This document shows, piece after piece, positions 1 to 8,143 of a DNA stretch of 64,000 nt. The notes beneath the pieces are model-generated. The model was not told the origin of the DNA, made no database searches, and saw nothing but the letters and a program-made list of their open reading frames with translations. The position numbers and the translations under genes are program-made. This DNA is from Xanthomonas sp. F10 (GTDB taxonomy: Bacteria; Pseudomonadota; Gammaproteobacteria; Xanthomonadales; Xanthomonadaceae), in the NCBI RefSeq assembly GCF_014206815.1, contig NZ_JACHNP010000001.1:462456-526455 (forward strand), in the 5' to 3' direction. Positions within the stretch are counted from its first letter, which is position 1. Every line of letters begins with the position of its first letter.

Positions 1-803
1 GCCGGGACCGCCGGGCCGGTGCGCTGCAGCCGCGCCTGCCGCAGCATGGCGCTGGCCCACGGCGGCAACAACGCCGCGCCGGCGCCCAGGAACAGTTCGC
101 GCGACAGTCCGGGGGCGGGCACCGGCAGGCGCAGGCCGGCCAGCACCGCCAGCACCTCGCGCGACCGCGCATCCACCCGCAACTGCGGCCGCTGCCGGTC
201 GAAATAGGCCAGCACCGCCGCCTCGCTGGCCGGGACTTCGCATGCGCCCAGCGCCTCGGCGACGCGCCGCCCTTCGTCGTAGTAGCGGTCGGCGATCGCG
301 ACGGGGACCGCGCGGCAGTAGCGGCGGTAGCCCTGCAGGAAGCCGTAGGCCTCGGTCACGTGCACCCAGGTCAGCAGCGCCGGATCGTCGGCGGCATAGG
401 CGCGCCCGTCGGGTGTGTGGCCGCGCACGCGGGCATGGATCGCGCGGACCCGGGCGATCTGGCGCTGCGCCGCGTCCGTAGGCGCGTAGCTGGTGGCGGC
501 GACGAACTGGGTGGTGCGGCGCAGGCGCCCGACCAGGTCCTCGCGGAAGTTGGAATGGTCGTAGACCCCGGCCAGCGCCAACGGGTGCAGGGTCTGCAGC
601 AACAACGCGCACAGCCCGCCGGCCAGCATCCCGGGAAACTCGGCATGGATGCGCCAGGTGACGCTGTCCGGGCCGAACAGACCGATGTCGCCGAGCGGCT
701 GGTCGTAATCGATGGCATCGCGCTCGCGCGGGAACGCGCCCAGCACCCAGCGACGGAGCTGGGTGGTGGCCGGAGCGGAGAGGGTGCGCAGCAACGAAGG
801 CAT
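1..803 (-). CDS. MpaB/DUF2236 family oxygenase, 3' end outside window
   Basis: The frame is open from an ATG at 803 to the left edge, so the C-terminus is missing; 267 codons are visible. The protein starts MPSLLRTLSAPATTQ. Motifs match the ER-bound oxygenase MpaB / rubber oxygenase catalytic domain (DUF2236): GPDSVTWRIHAE near residue 45, LLLQTLHPLALAGV near 66, a GRLRRTTQFV segment, RVRAIHARVRG, and DPALLTWVH. In characterised members the conserved Arg/Thr and the His of the IHARV-like motif surround a b-type heme, so a heme-dependent oxidation is likely; the substrate cannot be inferred. There is no signal peptide. The family assignment is fairly sure, the function unknown. Confidence 0.75.
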   Translation of the reverse strand, partial: MPSLLRTLSAPATTQLRRWVLGAFPRERDAIDYDQPLGDIGLFGPDSVTWRIHAEFPGMLAGGLCALLLQTLHPLALAGVYDHSNFREDLVGRLRRTTQFVAATSYAPTDAAQRQIARVRAIHARVRGHTPDGRAYAADDPALLTWVHVTEAYGFLQGYRRYCRAVPVAIADRYYDEGRRVAEALGACEVPASEAAVLAYFDRQRPQLRVDARSREVLAVLAGLRLPVPAPGLSRELFLGAGAALLPPWASAMLRQARLQRTGPAVP

Positions 804-977
804 GCGCCGATGCTAGCGGAGACGGCGCGAGCGCCGTGCGATGGCGTATGGCGCACACCGGCCGCGCCGCATGTGCGACCGCAGCATGCACTTTGCGGCC
901 GCTGTGCTAGAAAGAAGCTGCCTCAAGATCGCCCGCCGACGTTCCGCGTCCGTCACCGCATCTGCAAGGAGCCCGTC

Positions 978-1595
978 ATGTTCGCATTGTTCAAAGGCTT
1001 GGGATTGCTGCTCGAGGACAACGCGCTGCACCAGCGCTCGTTTCCCGAACAGGTCGCGCACTGGCAGCACAAGAGCGAGGCGCAGATCCGCGACGAGGTG
1101 GCATTGCTGGCCAAGGCCAAGCAGCAGTGGCTGGTGGCCTCGATCATCGGCTGGCAGGCGATCTCGCTGATCCTGCTCGGCGTGATCACCGCGCAGCTGT
1201 GGCAACACGACTACCACCTGACCTTCTCGCGCATCGTCATCGTGGTCACCTCGTGGGTGGCGATCCTGTTCGTGATCTGGTTCATCGCCAACATGTTCGA
1301 CCGCACCGCCGGCTTCGAGCGCTGGCTCACCGCGTTCAACAGCCGCGAGCCGCTCTCCGCCGATGCCGACACCGTGGAATGCGTGGCCGACGCGTTGAAC
1401 ATGGCACGCAAGTACCCGGAGATCCTCGCCTACAAGCGCGAGGTGGTGGCCAACCGCGAACTGCGCCACGAGGACATCCGGATCATGCGCGAGATGGGCC
1501 GCATCCGCCTGCATGCCGAACTGGTCGCCTCGCTGATCCAGTTCGAAGGCACCCCGCCCGGCGGCCAGCCCGGCGTGTTCCGCGTCGCCGGCTGA
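978..1595 (+). CDS. small two-helix inner-membrane protein of unknown function
   Basis: The 205-residue protein starts MFALFKGLGLLLEDN. The ATG at 978 is preceded by AAGGA at 966-970, a good ribosome-binding site. Two hydrophobic stretches lie around residues 55-75 (IIGWQAISLILLGVITAQLW) and 86-107 (IVIVVTSWVAILFVIWFIAN), with charged ends on both sides. The C-terminal third is soluble and rich in Arg and Glu (KREVVANRELRHEDIRIMRE), probably helical. No enzymatic motif was recognised. A 9-bp hairpin at 1661-1681 probably ends the transcript, so the gene looks monocistronic. The alternating hydrophobic/charged layout makes it a convincing real gene, but no family is named. Confidence 0.7.
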   Translation: MFALFKGLGLLLEDNALHQRSFPEQVAHWQHKSEAQIRDEVALLAKAKQQWLVASIIGWQAISLILLGVITAQLWQHDYHLTFSRIVIVVTSWVAILFVIWFIANMFDRTAGFERWLTAFNSREPLSADADTVECVADALNMARKYPEILAYKREVVANRELRHEDIRIMREMGRIRLHAELVASLIQFEGTPPGGQPGVFRVAG

Positions 1596-1660
1596 GCCCG
1601 CGCCGCACGCACGCCACGCGCGCCATCTGCTCGATGGCGCGGCGAAGATCTGCGACCAAC

Positions 1661-1681
1661 GCGACCGCATTATGCGGTCGC
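1661..1681 (+). terminator. hairpin after the 978-1595 gene
   Basis: GCGACCGCA at 1661-1669 pairs perfectly with TGCGGTCGC at 1673-1681 around a TTA loop. A second 8-bp hairpin lies at 1619-1641. There is no U-tract, so this is a probable rather than certain terminator. Confidence 0.5.
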
Positions 1682-1900
1682 CGTCGCGCACACGAGTGGC
1701 CAAGCATCTGCGGCGCACGCTGCTGCGCATCCCACTGGCGCCCATGAGCGCCAGGCTGTACTGGCGTGCAGCATCACCGCGATGCCGGCCGCCTGCCGCG
1801 TCTCCATCCCTGACCATCGACCACCGGGTCACCGCGACACGCCCGATGCGGCCGGCGGAGGCCCGAGTTCGCGGCCACGGGCATTCCCAACGATCGCTTC
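1682..1900. other. non-coding upstream region of the receptor gene
   Basis: The stretch between the small membrane protein and the Fur-like box carries no convincing gene and no strong repeat. It is likely upstream DNA of the TonB-dependent receptor. Confidence 0.4.
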
Positions 1901-1919
1901 GCGAAATATAATCATTCTC
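1901..1919 (+). promoter_or_regulatory. Fur-box-like operator overlapping a TATAAT -10 element
   Basis: Aligned to the 19-bp Fur consensus, this site matches at 14 positions, including an exact ATAATCATT core. A perfect TATAAT hexamer at 1907-1912 lies inside it, so bound Fur would block RNA polymerase. It is 28 bp upstream of the siderophore receptor start, the expected place for iron repression. Confidence 0.75.
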
Positions 1920-1946
1920 GATTAGAACTTTCAGCCCCCGGTCTCG

Positions 1947-4064
1947 ATGACACTGCCCCCCCTCTCCTGTGCCTGCCTGCTGGGCATGGCGCTGTCCCTG
2001 CCTGCGCACGCAACCACCGCCGATACCGCCACGGACGCCGACAGCGGCGCCGATGCCGCGCAGGCGACCGCCCTGCCCACGGTGCAGGTGCGCGCCGACG
2101 CGCAGAGCGGTTTCCGCGCCACCGGGCCGGTGCAGGCCGACAAGTCCGATGCGCCGCTGGCGCAGACGCCGTTCTCGATCACCGTGGTGCCGCGCGCCCT
2201 GCTGGACAGCCAGCAGGCGCTGAGCCTGTCCGATGCCTTGCACAACGTCTCCGGGGTGGTCGCCAACACCTACGGCCGGCGCGGCTGGGACGACCTGATC
2301 ATCCGTGGCCAGACCGCCTCCGACGCGTTGTTCGTCGACGGCCTGCGCACGGCCGACAGCAACCGCGTGGCCGAGCAACTGTTCGGCGTGCAGCAGGTGG
2401 AGGTGCTGAAGGGCCCGGCCTCGCTGCTGTACGGGCAGGTGCTGCCGGGCGGCCTGGTCAACCTGATCAGCAAGCGCCCCGGCGCCGAGCCGATGCGGCG
2501 GGTGGACCTGAGCGTAGGCAGCGACGGCCTGCGCCAGGGCAGCGTGGATCTCAACCAGCCGCTGTCGGCCGACGGCAAGGTGGCGCTGCGCCTCAACGGG
2601 CTGGCGATGAACAGCGACGATCCCACCAACCACGTGTATTTCCGCAGCCGCTGGATCGCCCCGTCGCTGTCGCTGGACCTGGGCCCGCGCACCGACTTCG
2701 TGCTGCTGACCAGCTACCAGGAACGCGACTACATCCGCCAGCAGGGCCTGCCCTGGGAAGGCAGCGCCGAGCCCAACCGCAATGGCCGGATCGACCGCGC
2801 GCTGTTCACCGGCGAACCCGGGCAGCGGCCGTACCACAGCCACCAGAGCCGGATCGGCTACGTGCTCGATCACCGTTTCGACAACGGCTGGACCCTGCAC
2901 CACGCCGCACGCTGGCAGCGTTTCGGCTTGAATGGGTTCCTGATCGCCAACAACGGCCTGGCCGCCGATCTGCGCACCCTGCGCCGCACCGCCACGCAGC
3001 AACAGTTCGACGGTCGCACCTGGGTGCAGGACACCTACCTGCAGGGCGGCTTCGCCACCGGCACCTGGCAGCACACGGTCACCGCCGGCCTGGACGCGTT
3101 CAAGACCTGGGAATGGAACGTGCAGTCGACCTGCCGCGTCGGCACGCTCGACGTGTATGCACCCGTCTACGGCAGCGCCGTGGTCTGCCCGGCCCGGCCC
3201 AACCGCGACAACCTCAGCGTGGTGACCTCGGGCGGCCTGTACCTGCGCGACCGCATCCAGCTCGCACCCGATTGGCAATTGCTGCTGGGCCTGCGCCACG
3301 ACCGCAGCCGCAACCGCAGCGAGGACCACCTGGCCGGCACCGACACGCGCAACGACAACAGTGCGACCACGGGCTCTGCAGCGCTGATGTTCGACGCCGG
3401 TGGCGGCCTGCGCCCGTATGTCAGCGTGGCCACCTCGTTCTATCCCAACGTCGGCACCGACGCGCAGGGCGCGCAGTTCGACCCCGAACGCGGGCGCCAG
3501 GTGGAACTGGGCGTCAAGATGGAAGTGAGCAGCAGCACCAGCCTGAGCATGGCGCTATACGACCTGCGCCGGCGCAACGTGCTGCAGACCGATCCGTTCA
3601 ATGACGGCTACAGCATCGCCGTGGGCGAGCAACGCAGCCGCGGGCTGGAGCTCAACGCCGCCGCCGACCTGGGCAACGGGCTGAGCCTGTTCGGCGGCTA
3701 CGCCTACACCGACGCGGTGGTCACCGACGACGGCGGCCAACGCGTGAGCAGCGTCGGCAGCCGCCTGAACAACGTGCCGCGGCACAGCGGTTCGCTCTGG
3801 CTGCAGTACGCCGCCCACGGCGCGGCCGACGGCTGGAGCGTCAGCGGCGGCGTGCGCGCCGAAGGCGAGAAGACCGCCTACGGCCACCGCATCCCGGGTT
3901 ATCTGGTGGTCGATGCCGGCCTCGGCTACCGCCAGGGCCATTGGCGCTACGCGCTGAACCTGAAGAACGCCTTCGACCGCGACTACTACACCGGCGGCCT
4001 GCAACGCGCCGTGGCCCTGGGCGACCCGCGCACGCTGCTGTTCTCGGTGGGCGTGGATTACTGA
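1947..4064 (+). CDS. TonB-dependent siderophore receptor
   Basis: This outer-membrane ferric-siderophore importer is 705 residues, normal for the family. A signal peptide (MTLPPLSCACLLGMALSLPAHA) is followed by a short Asp/Ala-rich stretch and a TonB-box-like LPTVQVRA near residues 49-56. The plug domain (about 75-180) has ITVVPRALL, VSGVVANTYGRRGWDDLIIRG, VEVLKGPASLLYG and PGGLVNLISKRP. The barrel fills the rest and ends in an aromatic residue (SVGVDY). It stands alone, behind a Fur-like box that predicts induction under iron starvation. The ligand is not evident; the plug resembles FhuA/FpvA/FoxA-type receptors. A weak ribosome-binding site leaves the exact start slightly uncertain. Confidence 0.93.
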   Translation: MTLPPLSCACLLGMALSLPAHATTADTATDADSGADAAQATALPTVQVRADAQSGFRATGPVQADKSDAPLAQTPFSITVVPRALLDSQQALSLSDALHNVSGVVANTYGRRGWDDLIIRGQTASDALFVDGLRTADSNRVAEQLFGVQQVEVLKGPASLLYGQVLPGGLVNLISKRPGAEPMRRVDLSVGSDGLRQGSVDLNQPLSADGKVALRLNGLAMNSDDPTNHVYFRSRWIAPSLSLDLGPRTDFVLLTSYQERDYIRQQGLPWEGSAEPNRNGRIDRALFTGEPGQRPYHSHQSRIGYVLDHRFDNGWTLHHAARWQRFGLNGFLIANNGLAADLRTLRRTATQQQFDGRTWVQDTYLQGGFATGTWQHTVTAGLDAFKTWEWNVQSTCRVGTLDVYAPVYGSAVVCPARPNRDNLSVVTSGGLYLRDRIQLAPDWQLLLGLRHDRSRNRSEDHLAGTDTRNDNSATTGSAALMFDAGGGLRPYVSVATSFYPNVGTDAQGAQFDPERGRQVELGVKMEVSSSTSLSMALYDLRRRNVLQTDPFNDGYSIAVGEQRSRGLELNAAADLGNGLSLFGGYAYTDAVVTDDGGQRVSSVGSRLNNVPRHSGSLWLQYAAHGAADGWSVSGGVRAEGEKTAYGHRIPGYLVVDAGLGYRQGHWRYALNLKNAFDRDYYTGGLQRAVALGDPRTLLFSVGVDY

Positions 4065-4137
4065 GTGAGCGCGCGTCGTTGCGCGCGACGCGACACCGGT
4101 CGTACCAATGTGGCGCCGGATCGCGGGACAGCCTCCT

Positions 4138-4602
4138 GTGGGAGCGACCTCAGTCGCGACGCGAGACGCCATCCGGCAGCTCCGTTGCAGAGGCGTCGGG
4201 ACTGAAGTCCCTCCCACAACAGCAGCGATCGGATGGAGACAGTCGCATGTGCGGGCGAATGCGGCGATGCGATGCGGCGCATCGGTCGCCCTCGCAGCCA
4301 GGTCGCGGCTGAAGCCGCTCCTACGATGTCCAGTGCCGGATCGCAGCGAGCCGTTCTGTAGGAGCGGCTTCAGCCGCGACGCGGGACGCCATCCGGCAGC
4401 CCCGTTGCGGAGGCGTCGGGACTGAAGTCCCTCCCACAACAGCGGCGATCGGATCACTGCATCCATGATGCAAGGACTGATTCGGCAACGCGATGCGGTA
4501 CATCGGTTGACATCGGATCAAGGGTCGCGGCTGAAGCCGCTCCTGCGACGCCGCGTGCCGAATCGCAGAAAAGCATCCTGTAGGAGCGGCTTCAGCCGCG
4601 AC
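4138..4602. repeat. palindrome array: about 2.1 tandem copies of a ~221-bp unit
   Basis: Seven short palindromes alternate in orientation: 4138-4160, 4195-4220, 4302-4324, 4358-4380, 4415-4440, 4524-4546 and 4580-4602. The core is GTAGGAGCGGCTTCAGCCGC or its complement, with a variant family built on GTCGGGACTGAAGTCCC. Equivalent elements recur 220-222 bp apart, and the DNA between them is also similar (for example GACGCCATCCGGCAG after the first palindrome of each unit), so a whole composite unit was duplicated in tandem. These are REP-like Xanthomonas intergenic repeats lying behind the receptor gene. Confidence 0.9.
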
Positions 4603-4638
4603 GCATGACGTCATCCGGCAGCTCCGCGGGAATGTCTC

Positions 4639-4912
4639 CTACGCACGCATGTTCTTCAGGCCGATGCCGGTGCCGGTGCCGGTGCCGGTGCCGCTGGACT
4701 GGGTGTTGAAGCCCGGGCCATCGTCGGACACGGTCAGGATGACATCGTGTCCTGCGCCCGCAGTTGCAGGCGCACGCCCATATGGATGCGTAGGCACTGC
4801 AGGCGCCCGGCGATCCGCCAGATCTTGCGCAGGTGGGTGATGCCGGCGATCAGCGCCGACAGCATCGCCGGCAGGCCGAACGGCCAGCCCGGCGGGGACT
4901 CCATGCCCTAGA
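4639..4912 (-). pseudogene. fragment of a sensor histidine kinase C-terminus
   Basis: Read on the minus strand, VILTVSDDGPGFN followed by GIGLKNMRA and a stop matches the ATP-binding N/G1/G2 region of a sensor histidine kinase. Upstream, the frame shifts: a membrane-like segment (PGWPFGLPAMLSALIAGITH) is readable only in another frame. Between the G1 and G2 boxes lie repeated Gly-Thr pairs from a GCCGGT hexamer expansion. No start codon or complete catalytic domain remains. It is most likely a decayed gene remnant beside the palindrome array; the upstream part could come from a different protein. Confidence 0.45.
4666..4695. repeat. GCCGGT hexamer tandem repeat
   Basis: Four perfect copies of GCCGGT plus one imperfect copy, inside the histidine kinase fragment. 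On the minus strand they encode alternating Gly-Thr. Confidence 0.85.
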
Positions 4913-5170
4913 ACAACCAGCCCGGACGAAGGCGGCGCGACCACCGCCCCTGCCCAGCCGCACGACAGGCGAACGAGGAAGAACAGGCGGGCGAGCATGG
5001 CGGCCAGCAACTGTGGGTTCCGGCGAGGAGAGCCGTGGCGTCGCGCAGCGCTTGCGGCGTGCGACGCGACCGCCACTGAGGCGGACGGAACACGGTCTCG
5101 ACAGGACGCAACCGCGGCGCCGCCGCACGCAGTGCGCGACTGCAGCATCCCGGGCGACAGCGCATGGGCC

Positions 5171-5389
5171 CTACAGCCGGCTCACGCTGCGGATGCGGAT
5201 CTCGCTGCTGTCCACGCCGTGGCGTTGCGCCGCCTGCGCGCGCAGGCGGCACAGCAGCCGCTCCGGATCCAGCGACGCCGGCTCGGCCCAGGTGTGCGCC
5301 AGGGTGCCCCAGGCCACGCGCTGGCCGAAGCTGTAGGCCTCGTAGTCGGCCAGGTAGTGGCGCGCGCGCTCAGGTGCCGACGTGGACAT
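5171..5389 (-). CDS. small protein, third gene of the dehydroquinase-like operon
   Basis: The 72-residue protein starts MSTSAPERARHYLADYEAYS. Its start overlaps the end of the preceding gene (5370-5819) by 20 bp, which suggests translational coupling and a shared role. It is soluble, without a signal peptide or Cys motif, and has two predicted helices (HYLADYEAYSFGQRVAWGTLAHTW and PERLLCRLRAQAAQRH). No family was recognised. The overlapped arrangement and ordinary codon use for this genome support a real gene. Confidence 0.6.
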   Translation of the reverse strand: MSTSAPERARHYLADYEAYSFGQRVAWGTLAHTWAEPASLDPERLLCRLRAQAAQRHGVDSSEIRIRSVSRL

Positions 5390-5819
5390 CGCCTTCGTAG
5401 CCGTTGCAACCCAGGTGTTCGAGCGCGATCGACAGCGCCAGCGCGTAGCCCTGCGCGCAGTAGCCGCCGACCTGGCCCAGGCGCTGCCCCGAGGCCGCGC
5501 ACAGGCAGGCTTCGCGGCGGTCGCTGGCGTCGTCGTGCACTTCCACGTAGGGCCGGCGCAGGTGCGCCACCGCGTCGGCGGTGACGGCGCTGTCCGAACA
5601 CGCGCCCGGATCCAGCAGCAGCATTTCCACGCCGGCCTGGTCGGCCTGGGCTAGCGCCTGCAGCAGTTCGCGCTCGCTGGCGCAACCGCGCACGGCCAGG
5701 GTCTTGCCGGCGCGCCCGGCATGGGCGAGCAATTGCCGCATCACCGGCGGGGCGATGCGCGCCGGGCGGCCGCGATGGCCGGCCACGCAGTCCGGGCCAC
5801 GGAGCAACAGGATCGACAT
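5370..5819 (-). CDS. type II dehydroquinase-like protein, probable non-canonical paralogue A
   Basis: The 149-residue protein has the length and motif order of type II 3-dehydroquinate dehydratases (AroQ). It has an N-terminal MSILLLRGPD strand/loop, a central MLLLDPGACSDSAVTADAV matching the family's INPGAYTHTSVALRDAL, then RPYVEVHDD matching PVIEVHLSN, and a C-terminal GQVGGYCAQGYALALSIAL matching GQIAGFGAQGYLLAL. The catalytic His of EVH is kept, but the N-terminal NGPNLNLLG active-site loop with its Arg and Tyr is not, and the substrate-binding Asn and His of the central motif are replaced by Asp. Normal shikimate-pathway activity is therefore unlikely. It lies 10 bp after paralogue B. 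The fold assignment comes from motif reading only. Confidence 0.65.
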   Translation of the reverse strand: MSILLLRGPDCVAGHRGRPARIAPPVMRQLLAHAGRAGKTLAVRGCASERELLQALAQADQAGVEMLLLDPGACSDSAVTADAVAHLRRPYVEVHDDASDRREACLCAASGQRLGQVGGYCAQGYALALSIALEHLGCNGYEGDVHVGT

Positions 5820-5829
5820 GGCGGCGCCC

Positions 5830-6252
5830 TCAGTTGGCCAGCGCCGCGCGCGCGCCGAGCCGGCGCTGCGCCACGCCGAGGGCGATGGCGTAGCTGTCGG
5901 CGAGCGCACCGTTGGCGATCACCGTCAGCAACGGCGCGTGCCGCGGATGCAGCAGCGGTTCCAGCGCCTGCGCGCTGGCGTCGTGCACCTCGATGTACGG
6001 GTGGCCCAGCGCCTCCAGCGCCGCGCACAGCTGCGCGCCGTGGTCGGCCAGCTCGGACGCCGGCAATTCGCCGGAATCCAGCAGCACCAGCTCGGTGTCG
6101 TCGCACGCGCCTTGCCGCAACCGCGCCACGATCTGCGCGGCATCGGCGCAGGCCACCGGCACCACCTGCGCGGCATGGGAAGCGGCCAGACACTGCGCCG
6201 CGGCAATGGCCGACGCATCGCGATGCGGGCCCTGGATCAGCAGAATCGACAT
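5830..6252 (-). CDS. type II dehydroquinase-like protein, paralogue B
   Basis: This 140-residue first gene of the three-gene operon is a diverged sister of 5370-5819. Shared landmarks are MSILLIQGP at the N-terminus, LVLLDSGELPASELADHG in the middle, HPYIEVHDAS with the EVH triplet, and a C-terminal ALADSYAIALGVAQRRLG. Like its sister it lacks the NLNLLG loop and the Asn-Pro-Gly of true AroQ enzymes, and even the Pro-Gly is lost here. ATG at 6252 gives the same MSILL start as the sister, whereas an upstream ATG at 6261 would add three residues. The function is unknown; a binding protein or an altered lyase are both possible. Confidence 0.65.
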   Translation of the reverse strand: MSILLIQGPHRDASAIAAAQCLAASHAAQVVPVACADAAQIVARLRQGACDDTELVLLDSGELPASELADHGAQLCAALEALGHPYIEVHDASAQALEPLLHPRHAPLLTVIANGALADSYAIALGVAQRRLGARAALAN

Positions 6253-6351
6253 GGAACACATCCAACGGAAAGGACGTGGCGCAGTCTGCGCGCGCGCCGC
6301 GTAAGCGCGCCATGGCGGTTCGGGGCTGCGCGCGTAAAGTCTGTGTAAGGC

Positions 6352-6478
6352 GGGGATTCGGGATTCGGGATTGGGGATTGGGGATTCGCAAAAGCGGAGG
6401 GCGGCGCTGCGCTTCCACCAATCCCGAATCCCGAATCCCTGCTTCTAAGCCAATCCCCATTCCCCAATCCCGATTCCC
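6352..6478. repeat. GGGATTC-type inverted repeat cluster
   Basis: The run 6352-6388 consists of GGGATTC/GGGATTG heptamers, and 6419-6478 contains their complements (AATCCC/GAATCCC), so the transcript could fold into one large hairpin. It separates the divergent dehydroquinase-like operon and the permease gene, and is a common style of Xanthomonadaceae intergenic repeat. Confidence 0.85.
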
Positions 6479-6525
6479 GGCTTTATGCGATCATCCCCGG
6501 CTTCCCGCCGCCGCCCGGACTCGCC

Positions 6526-8118
6526 ATGACCCACTCCGCCCTGCGCCGCGATGTCGGCCCGTTCGCCCTGATGCTGACCGGCCTGGGCTCGATCATCGGC
6601 TCCGGCTGGCTGTTCGGCGCCTGGCGCGCCGCCGGGCTGGCCGGCCCCGGTGCGATCTGGGCCTGGGTGCTGGGCGCCGCCATCGTCACCACCATCGCCC
6701 TGGCCTATGCCGAGTTGGGCGCGATGTTCCCCGAGTCCGGCGGCATGGTCCGCTACAGCCACTATTCGCACGGCTCGCTGGTCGGCTTCATCGCCGGCTG
6801 GGCCAACTGGATCGCGATCGTGTCGGTGATCCCGGTGGAGGCCGAGGCCTCGGTGCAGTACATGGCGTCCTGGCCGTGGCAGTGGGCGCAGGATCTGTAC
6901 GTGCAGCAGCCCGGCGGCGCCGGCGAGCTGTCGGTGCCCGGGCTGATCATCGCCGCGGTGCTGGTGCTGGTGTACTTCCTGCTGAACTTCTGGAGCGTGA
7001 AGCTGTTCGCGCGCTCCAACAGCCTGATCACCGTGTTCAAGCTGGTCGTGCCGGCGCTGACCGGCGTGGCACTGATCGCCAGCGGCTTCCACAGCGAGAA
7101 CTTCAGCGTCGGCCTGCACGGCGGCAGCCACACCATCGACTTCGCCGCGGTGCTCACCGCGGTGGCCACCGCCGGCATCGTGTTCAGCTTCAACGGCTTC
7201 CAGAGCCCGGTAAACCTGGCCGGCGAGGCGCGCAACCCGGGGCGCAGCATCCCGTTCGCGGTGCTCGGCTCGATCGCGCTGGCCACGGTGGTCTACGTGC
7301 TGCTGCAGGTCGCCTACCTGGGCGCGGTGCCGCCGGACCTGCTGGCCAAGGCCGGCTGGCACGGCATCGACTTCCGCTCGCCGTTCGCGCAGTTGGCGAT
7401 CATCGTCAACCTGCACTGGCTGGCGATGCTGCTGTACGTGGACGCCTTCGTCAGCCCCAGCGGCACCGGCATCACCTACACCGCCACCACCGCGCGCATG
7501 ATCTACGGCATGGAACGCAACGGCACCATGCCCAAGGTGCTGGGCCGGATCCACCCGACCTGGGGCGTGCCGCGCCCGGCGATGTTCTTCAACCTGCTGG
7601 TGTCCTACCTGTTCCTGTTCTTCTTCCGCGGCTGGGGCACGCTGGCGGCGGTGATCTCGGTGGCCACCATCATTTCCTACCTGACCGGCCCGATCAGCGC
7701 CATGGCGCTGCGCAAGCACGCACCGGAGATGCACCGCCCGCTGCGCATCGCCGGCCTGCCGGTGCTGGCCGCCGCCGCCTTCGTGCTGGCCACCGAACTG
7801 CTGTACTGGGCACGCTGGCCGCTGACCGGCGAGATCATCCTGTTGATGCTGGTGGCCCTGCCGGTGTACGCCTACTACCAGCAGCGCGACGGCTGGAAGG
7901 ATTTCCGCCGGCACCTGCGCGGCGCCAGCTGGCTGATCGCCTATCTGCCGACCATCGCCCTGCTGTCGTGGGCCGGCAGCACCACCTTCGGCGGCCACGG
8001 CTACCTGTCCTACGGGCCGGACCTGGTGGTGGTCGGCGTGGTCGCGCTGGGCTTCTACTTCTGGGGCGTGCGCGCCGGCTGGCGCACCCCGTCGCTGCAA
8101 CAGGCCAGCGCCGGCTGA
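6526..8118 (+). CDS. APC-superfamily amino acid permease
   Basis: This 530-residue inner-membrane transporter has about 12-14 hydrophobic helices. The family signature is at the N-terminus: FALMLTGLGSIIGSGWLFG holds the unwound GSIIGSGW substrate-binding segment of TM1, and VFSFNGFQSPVNLAGEARNPGRSIP is the conserved TM6 region. Such proteins import amino acids, usually with protons. The aspartate- and glutamate-type permeases of the APC family are the nearest by overall look, but the substrate is not proven. The start at 6526 follows the GGGATTC repeat cluster; a 9-bp hairpin at 8121-8143 follows the stop. It is monocistronic and convergent with the next gene. Confidence 0.9.
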   Translation: MTHSALRRDVGPFALMLTGLGSIIGSGWLFGAWRAAGLAGPGAIWAWVLGAAIVTTIALAYAELGAMFPESGGMVRYSHYSHGSLVGFIAGWANWIAIVSVIPVEAEASVQYMASWPWQWAQDLYVQQPGGAGELSVPGLIIAAVLVLVYFLLNFWSVKLFARSNSLITVFKLVVPALTGVALIASGFHSENFSVGLHGGSHTIDFAAVLTAVATAGIVFSFNGFQSPVNLAGEARNPGRSIPFAVLGSIALATVVYVLLQVAYLGAVPPDLLAKAGWHGIDFRSPFAQLAIIVNLHWLAMLLYVDAFVSPSGTGITYTATTARMIYGMERNGTMPKVLGRIHPTWGVPRPAMFFNLLVSYLFLFFFRGWGTLAAVISVATIISYLTGPISAMALRKHAPEMHRPLRIAGLPVLAAAAFVLATELLYWARWPLTGEIILLMLVALPVYAYYQQRDGWKDFRRHLRGASWLIAYLPTIALLSWAGSTTFGGHGYLSYGPDLVVVGVVALGFYFWGVRAGWRTPSLQQASAG

Positions 8119-8120
8119 GC

Positions 8121-8143
8121 CGCGGCGGCGCTCAGCCGCCGCG
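8121..8143. terminator. bidirectional hairpin between convergent genes
   Basis: CGCGGCGGC at 8121-8129 pairs with GCCGCCGCG at 8135-8143 around a 5-nt loop. It begins 2 bp after the permease stop and overlaps the last codons of the opposing gene. Confidence 0.55.

Noticed and set aside
813-3329. Long open frame on the minus strand opposite the receptor gene
   Set aside because: It is antisense to a clear TonB-dependent receptor and its protein is low-complexity Ala/Gly/Arg-rich, as expected of a shadow frame in GC-rich DNA.
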